NCBI GenBank assembly: GCA_045599645.1
Contig: JAZRWI010000112.1
Coordinates: forward strand, 1-64,000
DNA length: 64,000 bases
Source of the DNA: RUG334 sp045599645
Lineage (GTDB): Bacteria; Muiribacteriota; Ozemobacteria; Ozemobacterales; Ozemobacteraceae
Reading direction: 5' to 3'
Position numbers and translations under genes: made by a program. Positions within the stretch are counted from its first letter, which is position 1. Each line of letters starts with the position of its first letter. Positions 55,348-63,112 of this stretch are shown piece after piece. The notes under the pieces were generated by a model. The model was not told the DNA's origin, made no database searches, and worked only from the letters and a program-made list of their open reading frames with translations.

Positions 55348-58300
55348 TGGATAATTTCTCCGTTCTTTTTCAGATTATCAAGATCAACCTTACTTAACTC
55401 TACCCAGTCATTAAAATTCTGACCTGTTCTGAAAATCAACTCTTTGTATTCAAAAGTTACGGTTGTATCTTTGCCTTCAAGGCTTGTTTCCCTGATTTTA
55501 TCTATTAATTGCTGCAATATAATTGGTTTATATGCTACATTAGCGGCACATTCAACATAGGCAGCTTCATCCTGCTTATCATAAACATATATAGTAGTAT
55601 TCTTAATTTGTAAACCGTCTATCTTACTGAGCAATTCTAATTCTTTATAGCTTGTTTCCGTATCCGATAACTGTTTCTTGCTTTTCATTTTGTAAACGAG
55701 TGTTTTGTTTACATCAACAGAAAAAACGGCTTCAGCGTCTTCGTTAGTTATCTCAATATCTCTAGCATCAATTACTTGGCCTTTAAACAAAGTAACAGTT
55801 CTTACATATTTACAGTCTTTGGGTAGAACTATTTCCCCATTATACAAGCCGCCATTTTCTTTGGGTTCACTCCCGTCGGTTGTATATCTAATTTCATAGT
55901 TATCATTAGCTTGTAATGTCAATACTCTGCCATTAGGCGTGGTTCTTTGTTCATATTTTGTTGGCGCCTTACATACAAACTCAACAACACGTCCGGTTTT
56001 TCTTTCTTTGTTCGGGTCGATGCACACAAAGTTTGCACAAGGTTCCTTTGTGACAAAAACACTGTCATTCAATTCTGTAGATGCTTCGGTTGGGTCAGCA
56101 CCAACATCATAGTAAACACGGCCGCCAACACCTTTTACACGCAAAGTGAATTCCTGAGTCTTTTCATCATAATATGTCTGCGTAACAGAAACACTGGTTG
56201 GTTCTTTTTCAAAAGGCCCCTTTACCAAATATCCACTGATTTCTCTCCATTTGTCCTTTTTAATACAATCAGCACGCAAACTATCTAACTGATCAGGATG
56301 ATACCATTGCCAAGAGGTTTCTGTTGCAGCTCTATCACAAATCTGTGAATAGGTCATTTCTTTTGTAGTAAAAAGACGTGCTTCACATTTCTTACGCATG
56401 GTTTCCAGGAAATTGTCATCCTTAGAAAATTCTTCGTATTTCATGTTGCTTTTTAAGAGTTTAATAATCTGGTCTTCGCCATCAAATTTATTATCTTTAA
56501 ACTCTAATTTAAAATCAGCTGAGGTAATCCCATTCTTGGTGGGATAATATAAGCTGACAAATGTTTCACGTATTGTTGAAAATAAGGCCTGTGTCGCTTT
56601 GTCTACCTGAGCTTCAGCTTCTTTATATTGCTGGTCCAGTGCTGAAATTCCTTCGCTTTTCATTGTTTCAATAATAGTTTTTATTGCCTTTAGCTTTTTA
56701 CTATTAATGAAAAGCTTTTCCATTACACTTCGTTCCCCCGACAAGAACATTACTCTGTTTTTCTGTGACTTTCCGTTATAGAATTCCATCAATTCAGGAT
56801 GTAATTTATTGCCAGGATATGGCTCGTAGATTACCAAAGATATTTTTTTATTATCTAAATTTATTTCATCAATTGCAGGCAAAACATATAACTGTTCATA
56901 GCATGTTTTTAATTTTGGACTGAAATTTTCACTCAAAATACCCTTTAATTCTTTTCTTGCATTATCATTAGTATAAGAATCAATCAAGGTATTCATTTCT
57001 GCCACCATGTTTTTGGTGTTCTGAAAATACAAACGACCTCTATTATCTGTCTTGATATACCAACAAAGTGACTTTAATTCTTCTAAGCAACTCTTTACAC
57101 TATCAATATCTACATCTGGAGCACTCATAAAGCCCAAAACTTCTGGTTCGGTTAAACCTAACAATGCGTGATGTACTGTAGAAAGCGAAGAGACAAGAAG
57201 TAGTTTTGCTACTTGTTGCGCATTTTCACCTTTTTCTGGTCTATCGTAGTCAATCAATTCTGCAACAGATTTCTTTGATTGAGAAATGTCATGGCTTATT
57301 GCTTCTTCCAATTCAGGTTTTATCTGCCTAAATATGGACATCATGTTTGGATTGTTAAGGTCGACATCGAAAACATTTATTAAATAAGATGTGTCTGCTT
57401 TTTTGCTTTCAAAAAACTGACGGACAATCTGGCGCATCAGTTTAATAAGACCACGTGTCTGTTGAAAATTCTGATTTTCTTTAAATCTTGCATATAACTC
57501 TTTTATAGAAGGGTGAAACGGGTATGAATCAATAATACCTTTATAAACTGCTTCACCTGTATATGACGTAAAGCCTAGATTTTTAGATTTGGATACAGCT
57601 TCTTTAAAAGCAATTGCGATTTCATTTTTTTGCCCTGAATAATCAACAGGTATCGGATCGTCTTTAAATAAACGCTTACGTAAAATAGAATAAACTTCAT
57701 CACTGTTTAGGGCAACAGGTGCTATTTCTAAGGCTACACGATTGGCTTCTCCTTCCAATTCTTTAAAGCTGGATTGAAGGAGTTCACTACCAGATTCATA
57801 AGCAGCCCTTAAATCAGAAAATACTAAACAAACGTTAGATAACTGCGCTTTGCCTAATGCACTGAATAAATTAGCTAGGGCAGTCATTGTAACCTTGCTT
57901 AAATCAGAATTACCAATGGTAATTGAACGGGCATTTTCCAAGTAAGGTGGTAATTCGTCAAACAAAAGCAGAATTTTATCATTCTGTAATAAATTAATCC
58001 AAGACTTTTCACCAGGTGCTCTTAGTGGTGAATAATATTCACTAAACAATTCTTTTTTGCCGAGTTGTTCTGCTATACTACCCCAAATACCATATTCAGC
58101 ATTTTCCCTTCCCGAGAAAGTTATAACCTTTATTTTTCCAATATCTTTGTATTTGGGCCCAAGTATCTTTGTTCTTAATTCAACGTTTTCAGCCAACAAA
58201 GCCAATGCCAACATACTATGAGTTTTACCACCACCCATAGCCTGAGTTAATTTTATTACCCCAGTATCTGATTCGCCTAAAAAACGTTTAAACGCAGTAT

Positions 58301-58460
58301 CAAACAACATACCCATACCCTGAGTCTTATAGTTTTCAGAAAAGAATTTTTCAGCGTCAATTCTACCTTCGCCATAGTCTGAAAGATTTAAAGTATCTTC
58401 TCTTGTTGTATCTTGGAAAACAGATTCACGGGGTTTAAGCATCTGAGCAATGGCTTTCAT
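55344..58460 (-). CDS. DUF499 AAA-type ATPase
   Basis: 1038 residues. The N-terminus has the family opening (LKPRESVFQDTTREDTLNL). Walker A GGGKTH (76-81) and Walker B ILLLFDE (163-169) are intact. Many helices follow, then a C-terminal beta region with YTTDGSEPKENGG, like a chitobiase-type domain. DUF499 proteins are predicted DNA-loading ATPases in defence cassettes. AAGGA precedes the ATG. It is first gene of the operon; two palindromic operators lie upstream. Confidence 0.9.
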   Translation of the reverse strand: MKAIAQMLKPRESVFQDTTREDTLNLSDYGEGRIDAEKFFSENYKTQGMGMLFDTAFKRFLGESDTGVIKLTQAMGGGKTHSMLALALLAENVELRTKILGPKYKDIGKIKVITFSGRENAEYGIWGSIAEQLGKKELFSEYYSPLRAPGEKSWINLLQNDKILLLFDELPPYLENARSITIGNSDLSKVTMTALANLFSALGKAQLSNVCLVFSDLRAAYESGSELLQSSFKELEGEANRVALEIAPVALNSDEVYSILRKRLFKDDPIPVDYSGQKNEIAIAFKEAVSKSKNLGFTSYTGEAVYKGIIDSYPFHPSIKELYARFKENQNFQQTRGLIKLMRQIVRQFFESKKADTSYLINVFDVDLNNPNMMSIFRQIKPELEEAISHDISQSKKSVAELIDYDRPEKGENAQQVAKLLLVSSLSTVHHALLGLTEPEVLGFMSAPDVDIDSVKSCLEELKSLCWYIKTDNRGRLYFQNTKNMVAEMNTLIDSYTNDNARKELKGILSENFSPKLKTCYEQLYVLPAIDEINLDNKKISLVIYEPYPGNKLHPELMEFYNGKSQKNRVMFLSGERSVMEKLFINSKKLKAIKTIIETMKSEGISALDQQYKEAEAQVDKATQALFSTIRETFVSLYYPTKNGITSADFKLEFKDNKFDGEDQIIKLLKSNMKYEEFSKDDNFLETMRKKCEARLFTTKEMTYSQICDRAATETSWQWYHPDQLDSLRADCIKKDKWREISGYLVKGPFEKEPTSVSVTQTYYDEKTQEFTLRVKGVGGRVYYDVGADPTEASTELNDSVFVTKEPCANFVCIDPNKERKTGRVVEFVCKAPTKYEQRTTPNGRVLTLQANDNYEIRYTTDGSEPKENGGLYNGEIVLPKDCKYVRTVTLFKGQVIDARDIEITNEDAEAVFSVDVNKTLVYKMKSKKQLSDTETSYKELELLSKIDGLQIKNTTIYVYDKQDEAAYVECAANVAYKPIILQQLIDKIRETSLEGKDTTVTFEYKELIFRTGQNFNDWVELSKVDLDNLKKNGEIIQ

Positions 58461-58500
58461 AAACTCAATCCTTTATTTTTAGTTGTATTAGCCAAGCCCA

Positions 58501-58550
58501 TTAACTCAAAAGAGTTAATGAGCTTTATCATCTTAACTCTTTTGAGTTAA
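58501..58550. promoter_or_regulatory. Two palindromic operators between the DUF499 operon and its regulator
   Basis: TTAACTC-AAAA-GAGTTAA (58501-58518) and TTAACTC-TTTT-GAGTTAA (58533-58550) are perfect palindromes with the same arms. Centres are 32 bases apart, about three helical turns, so two dimers could sit on one face. They are the likely targets of the HTH protein at 58603. Confidence 0.8.
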
Positions 58551-58602
58551 TTTTTGCAACAAAAAATTGCCTATGATGTACCGTACATTGGAGAAAAACA
58601 AT

Positions 58603-58845
58603 ATGGACATAGGCGAAGCCGTAAAACTAAGAATACAAGAGCTTTTAGATGAGCGTAAAATTACATTGAATCATCTAAGTTATTTATGCGGCATTACTCA
58701 ATCCACGCTCAACAACATAATAAGCGGAAGAAATAAGGGTACAACCATTACTACAATAAAAAAGATATGCGATGGTCTTGATATAACAATTATTCAGTTT
58801 TTTGAATCCAAGCTTTTTGAAAAATTAGACCAGGAAATCAAATAA
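58603..58845 (+). CDS. Xre-family HTH regulator, divergent from the DUF499 operon
   Basis: 80 residues. Helix-turn-helix KLRIQELLDERKITLNHLSY, GITQSTLNNIISGRNKG, then IKKICDGLDITIIQFF. ATG 58603 is preferred, with GGAG 9 bases upstream. A small palindrome ATGTAC-C-GTACAT (58575-58587) precedes the ribosome site. It probably controls the defence operon from the palindromes at 58501-58550. Confidence 0.88.
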   Translation: MDIGEAVKLRIQELLDERKITLNHLSYLCGITQSTLNNIISGRNKGTTITTIKKICDGLDITIIQFFESKLFEKLDQEIK

Positions 58846-58973
58846 CCAATAAGTTTAAATAGAAAAACACAAACCGAAACCTTGGGAGCCAAAAAGCCAA
58901 AGGCTTAATCGTTACTCCGCAACAATGGCAGAAAAGAATGTTTAGATTTTTGATTTGATTTTCGTTAAATTTT

Positions 58974-59006
58974 CGGCTATTTTAATATTGAATATTAAAA
59001 TAGCCG
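58974..59006. promoter_or_regulatory. Perfect 16-bp inverted repeat before the second DUF4143 gene
   Basis: CGGCTATTTTAATATT and AATATTAAAATAGCCG flank a single G. The right arm ends in the first bases of the ribosome site GGAGA, so either a protein bound there or the RNA hairpin could block translation of the gene at 59017. Confidence 0.8.
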
Positions 59007-59016
59007 GAGAATAGAT

Positions 59017-60240
59017 ATGTATATTTATAGGCATGTTGAGCCAACAATCAAAAAACTGGCAAAAATGTTTGGCGCTGTTTTGGTCGCAGGGCCAAGACAA
59101 GTTGGGAAAACAACTACACTTAAAGTAGTGACCAAAAACATAAACTACATATCTCTTGATGATCCAATATTATTGGCCAGTGCCTTAGACACAACAATTA
59201 CATTTTTTAAGGACAATCCCCCACCAGTCTTTGTAGACGAAGTTCAAAAGGCTGCCAACCTCTTTCCTCAGATTAAACTCTATATCGATGAAATCAAAAA
59301 AAAGGGATTGTTCTTTTTATGCGGTTCTCAGCAATTCCAAATGATGAAAAACGTAAGCGAATCTCTTTCCGGCAGATTAGGCCTAGTAACATTACTCGGT
59401 TTGTCAATGCGCGAAAAATACAACTGCAGATTTACCGATGCCTTTATTCCAACAGACGATTATTTTGCAAAACGACGTAAGCAATTCAAAGAAATCACTT
59501 ATTCTGATGTATGGGAAAATATACACCGCGGTAGCATGCCTGAACTATACTCTAACCCGGATTTTGACTGGCAAATGTTTTATGGGGCATACGTCAGAAC
59601 CTATATAGAACGTGACGTTAGAGAATTAGCCAATATTGGTGATGAAGTGAAATTCACCAGATTCATGACAGTCTTAGCCTCAAGAACAGGCCAACTGCTA
59701 AACCTTAATTCAGTAGCCAATGATGTTGGAATAAGCCAGCCGACTGCTGACAGATGGCTATCTATTCTTATTGCTTCCAACATAGTTTATTTGTTAAAAC
59801 CCTATTACAACAATCTAACCAAGAGACTGATAAAAGCACCAAAACTTTATTTTCTAGATACAGGTCTTGCTGCATATCTTACGAAGTGGAACACCTCTGA
59901 AGTCTTAAGAAATGGAGCGATGGCCGGAGAATTCTTTGAAAGCTTTGTCATATCAGAAATTATTAAAAGCTATTACAATCAGGGAATCTTAGAACCACCT
60001 ATTTATTTTTATCGAGACAAAGAAATGAAAGAAATAGACTTGCTCATAGAGCAGGGGGACACACTATACCCCATAGAAATTAAGAAGCACGCTGACCCCA
60101 CAGTTAAAGATATAGACAACTTCAAGGTTCTTGACAATATGAAAGGAATAAAGCGTGGTTCCGGCGGCGTAATATGCACCTATGACAAGCTTATAACCCT
60201 CAAGGGCAACGACCGAATAATCCCGATAACCCACATATAA
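59017..60240 (+). CDS. DUF4143-type AAA ATPase (copy 2)
   Basis: 407 residues, same architecture as the gene at 44968-46200 and clearly paralogous: GPRQVGKTTTLKVV, FVDEVQKAANLFPQ, YVRTYIERDVRELANIGDE, GISQPTADRWLSILIAS, YFLDTGLAAYLTKW and ERFESFVISE-like segment, and nuclease-like core KEIDLLIEQGDTLYPIEIKKH. ATG with GGAGA 7 bases upstream. It is controlled by the inverted repeat 58974-59006 (inference). It and copy 1 face opposite ways around the defence island. Confidence 0.88.
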   Translation: MYIYRHVEPTIKKLAKMFGAVLVAGPRQVGKTTTLKVVTKNINYISLDDPILLASALDTTITFFKDNPPPVFVDEVQKAANLFPQIKLYIDEIKKKGLFFLCGSQQFQMMKNVSESLSGRLGLVTLLGLSMREKYNCRFTDAFIPTDDYFAKRRKQFKEITYSDVWENIHRGSMPELYSNPDFDWQMFYGAYVRTYIERDVRELANIGDEVKFTRFMTVLASRTGQLLNLNSVANDVGISQPTADRWLSILIASNIVYLLKPYYNNLTKRLIKAPKLYFLDTGLAAYLTKWNTSEVLRNGAMAGEFFESFVISEIIKSYYNQGILEPPIYFYRDKEMKEIDLLIEQGDTLYPIEIKKHADPTVKDIDNFKVLDNMKGIKRGSGGVICTYDKLITLKGNDRIIPITHI

Positions 60241-60369
60241 GCCAAGCCGAATCACATTATATCTTCAATCTGTAAATCAATTTCTGTATATTCCATAAAA
60301 CCCATTAATCAATTAAGTCTTTAAACAACGTCAGAAGTTTCTAATTTATGCTAATTCCAGCAATTCTGT

Positions 60370-60747
60370 TCATAATGATTCTAGAAATTGTTTTAAGCGA
60401 TAACGGTCTTCGTTTTCTTTATCGCCTTTAAAATATATTTCAACGAATGTTATTTTTAGAGCTTCTGGCTCAAAAACAAAAATAACTCTGATACCTGTTC
60501 GGTTACCGAGGTTTTTTAAGGCCATGCAAGCAAATTTTCTAACCTTCAAGGATTCATAATTTTCTGAACAATAACCTTCTATAGGAACAAAAGCTATAGT
60601 TGGAACACCTTTTAAATAATGAGTTTCAAGAGAATATTTTTTCATTATTTCGAAATCTTTTGGAAGTGTTCTAAATCTTTTTTGAAGCCGCTTGAAATCC
60701 TTTTCAAATTCTGGAATTGTAAAATAATGCAATTCTTTATTCGGCAT
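60370..60747 (-). CDS. Candidate toxin of a Panacea-type toxin-antitoxin pair
   Basis: 125 residues. A central HTH-free alpha/beta core: FEKDFKRLQKRFRTLPKDFE, ALKNLGNRTGIRVIFVFEP and ITFVEIYFKGDKENEDRYRL. The RIxVIF and IEIYFKGDK pattern resembles RelE/HigB-like mRNA interferases, but I cannot prove the fold. The start overlaps the antitoxin gene by 11 bases. Confidence 0.7.
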   Translation of the reverse strand: MPNKELHYFTIPEFEKDFKRLQKRFRTLPKDFEIMKKYSLETHYLKGVPTIAFVPIEGYCSENYESLKVRKFACMALKNLGNRTGIRVIFVFEPEALKITFVEIYFKGDKENEDRYRLKQFLESL

Positions 60748-61498
60748 ATTCCCTCACAGAAGTATCTGAATTTCTGTAGAAAACGGCTTCATAATCAATT
60801 ATTTCTTTATCATTAGCACCAATCCAGGGAATATCTTTATGGGAATAATCAGATAATTCTTTGGCACTTTTATGACCATATTTTTCTATGGTTTTATTTA
60901 TGTGAGCAAGCTCTGTTCCTGAAAGGAAAGACAGATCTGCCTCAACTAACGGCAAATACTTAGTCATATCGTGAGTGAATCTTTTTGTTTTTACAATTTC
61001 AATTTCTCCAGATTTTTCCATTTCCTTTGTCAGTCGAGCAAAATCTACAGGAGTAGGTCCAAAGGTATTTTTTATATAAACAAGCCCCATAAGCTGTTTT
61101 TCATATAATTCGTAAAAGTCAAAATCAATAAAGTAAAGAATCTTATATAAAACAGTCTGACCAACATTAGGTCTTGCACCTATTTTATTTATTATATAAA
61201 GAAATACCTGTTTAAATTTTTTGATATTATTAGAAGGGATGTTTATCCTAAAATCAATGTCTGTAGCATCTTCTTTGACAACATTATATTCAACCTGCTG
61301 TGGCAATTTATTATCAATTATACAACGATAATCGACTTCAAATAACCGTGATAAAGCCTTTATTACATCAACAGTCGGCTTTGTTTCAAGATTTTCATAT
61401 TTCAAATACGTCTGTCGTGAAACGCCTATTTTTTCAGCAACCTCACTCTGCTGCAAACCAGCTTCTTCCCTTAAGTTTTTTAAGACTGACTTAATCAT
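60737..61498 (-). CDS. HTH-Panacea (DUF4065) antitoxin
   Basis: 253 residues. An N-terminal Xre HTH (about 5-60, LREEAGLQQSEVAEKIGVSR and SRLFEVDYRCI), then a Panacea/DUF4065 domain (about 90-235, VLYKILYFIDFDFYEL, NTFGPTPVDFARLTKEM, SDYSHKDIPWIGA). Panacea domains neutralise varied toxins directly; the HTH should autoregulate. Overlap with the next gene supports a two-gene module. AGAGGG precedes the ATG. Confidence 0.9.
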   Translation of the reverse strand: MIKSVLKNLREEAGLQQSEVAEKIGVSRQTYLKYENLETKPTVDVIKALSRLFEVDYRCIIDNKLPQQVEYNVVKEDATDIDFRINIPSNNIKKFKQVFLYIINKIGARPNVGQTVLYKILYFIDFDFYELYEKQLMGLVYIKNTFGPTPVDFARLTKEMEKSGEIEIVKTKRFTHDMTKYLPLVEADLSFLSGTELAHINKTIEKYGHKSAKELSDYSHKDIPWIGANDKEIIDYEAVFYRNSDTSVREYAE

Positions 61499-61511
61499 GT
61501 TTCCCTCTTCC

Positions 61512-61551
61512 CCTTACTTTAAGTATAAGGAAAGTGACATTTATATGTCAA
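61512..61551 (-). promoter_or_regulatory. Promoter and operators of the Panacea toxin-antitoxin operon
   Basis: On the minus strand TTGACA (61546-61551), 17-base spacer, TTATAC (61523-61528). A palindrome TGACAT-TTAT-ATGTCA (61535-61550) overlaps the -35, and CCTTACTTTAAGTATAAGG (61512-61530), an imperfect inverted repeat, overlaps the -10. Both could be HTH binding sites. Confidence 0.7.
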
Positions 61552-61591
61552 CCAAAACTAACTTTTCATCATTAATATTATCAACGTATTT

Positions 61592-62920
61592 TTATTGTTC
61601 TGAGAACTTGAAATACAACTCGCCATAAGAGCGATTATTGCTGGGGATTCCGAATTCATAATAGAATTTATCATGATAAAGAGTGTAACCGTTTACTTCA
61701 AAGAATTTGTATGGTTTACCGGTAATTCTATCAATCGGTAATGATTGCCCAAACCATTTTTCTAATTCTTCCATAGAAGCAGGAACACGTCCGTTTTCTG
61801 CATGGAAGGAATTGTAGGCCAGAGCAATTGCGGTAAATTCCATTTTTGCGAGTTTCATTTCGACAGAAGCAATAAAGCTGTTGAAGTCAGGAATCATAAG
61901 CACTAATTCATTTCCAATATCAATTATGGGGAAGAATGTCGTATATAATATTGCTGCTATTCCTTTTTTTGATCTTGAAGGATCATTTATATCATCATAA
62001 AAAACCTTAAAATATTTTTGTAATTCATTTTTATATTCATAGTATTTTTTATTATCTATACTTTCCATGAATTCCGTATAAATTTTCGATTTGCTTTTCC
62101 ATTCACTACTTAATAAAGCCAATATTGCAGAAATATTACAACGTTTTGCCAGGCTTTTTACATAACGTTCAAATATTAGTAACTGTAGTTTCATAGATTC
62201 GGAAACTGGTGGTTCATTTGCCACCAACAGAAGCAGGTCTTTTGCCAGCAATTTACTATATTTTGCAGAATTTTTCTGTGGCTTTTCAGCCCATTGAAGC
62301 AATTCATTAATTGAAGCTGATACATAATTGCTGCACAGTAATCTATAAAGCTGAAGCATACCAGTCTGGTAATTATTCTGAGAATCTAAGGCTATATAAA
62401 TGGGTGCATAGGCAGTGAGTAATGATTCTGTATCGAAACCTTCCCGTCTCAAAAGAATGCTTACATGAGCCCACATTCTTGCAGTTGTCCTAAAAATCAC
62501 AGACTTAGGCATACCCGGTAGTTTGTTTAATTCATCGAAACTGCGTTTATTATATTCCTTAGGTTCGTCTATGCGACTTAAAACATACTTAGGAAAATCA
62601 GTTTTATATTTTCCATAGTTTTCAGGGATAAAATCATCTTTGCGTTTACCCTGCCTGTCAGTTTGTTCATTTCTTGTTTTTGCAGTAACGGTTCTATCTG
62701 TAAGTTTAAATTCTAGATTTCTATCATCTGAATAGTATTCTCTTACATCTTCCGGGATAGCATCTATTTTTTGAAATTCTTTGTCAAAGAAAGCAGTTTT
62801 AATCTGGCCTTCCGAACTATAAAATGCTTTCAAGAAAGCTATTTTCTGATAATGTAGTATTATTCCGGCAAAAAAGAAGAATAAAAATATTCCCCAAAAT
62901 ATCATTCTTTTACGTGACAT
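61592..62920 (-). CDS. Membrane-anchored protein of unknown function
   Basis: 442 residues. One N-terminal helix (MIFWGIFLFFFFAGIIL) anchors it, and the rest is probably outside the cytoplasm. The body is helical. The end has AIALAYNSFHAENGRVPASM and DRITGKPYKFFEVNGYTLY, a pattern found near the C-terminus of pseudopilin-like and other secreted proteins. I recognise no enzyme motif. It is upstream of the toxin-antitoxin pair and downstream of the pullulanase. Confidence 0.75.
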   Translation of the reverse strand: MSRKRMIFWGIFLFFFFAGIILHYQKIAFLKAFYSSEGQIKTAFFDKEFQKIDAIPEDVREYYSDDRNLEFKLTDRTVTAKTRNEQTDRQGKRKDDFIPENYGKYKTDFPKYVLSRIDEPKEYNKRSFDELNKLPGMPKSVIFRTTARMWAHVSILLRREGFDTESLLTAYAPIYIALDSQNNYQTGMLQLYRLLCSNYVSASINELLQWAEKPQKNSAKYSKLLAKDLLLLVANEPPVSESMKLQLLIFERYVKSLAKRCNISAILALLSSEWKSKSKIYTEFMESIDNKKYYEYKNELQKYFKVFYDDINDPSRSKKGIAAILYTTFFPIIDIGNELVLMIPDFNSFIASVEMKLAKMEFTAIALAYNSFHAENGRVPASMEELEKWFGQSLPIDRITGKPYKFFEVNGYTLYHDKFYYEFGIPSNNRSYGELYFKFSEQ

Positions 62921-62974
62921 GGTTAATTCCCCGTTACTTTAAAGATTTTTCTTATCGCCTAAGAAAGCTTGGTT

Positions 62975-63091
62975 TTATCTTTCTGTTTCATAGATAACAG
63001 AATATTCTTTCTCGTTATCTAAATACTCACCAACATAATGCATGCCTATTGATTTCGCCGTGCAAACTGACGGTATATTTTCTTTTTTCAT
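62975..63091 (-). CDS. Possible 38-residue protein between the pullulanase and the anchored protein
   Basis: Reads MKKENIPSVCTAKSIGMHYV and then GEYLDNEKEYSVIYETER. GAGG lies 10 bases upstream of the ATG. It has one Cys and no membrane segment. The length and spacing would suit a real small gene, but it could be chance. Confidence 0.4.
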   Translation of the reverse strand: MKKENIPSVCTAKSIGMHYVGEYLDNEKEYSVIYETER

Positions 63092-63112
63092 GTAAATATT
63101 TCCTCAAAACCT

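Noticed and set aside
49145..58460. Classical BREX or DISARM system
   Set aside because: No PglZ phosphatase, BrxA or BrxF and no DUF1998 (DrmB) are present within the island, and the PLD domain is fused to the helicase instead of being a separate DrmC. Only some parts resemble those systems.
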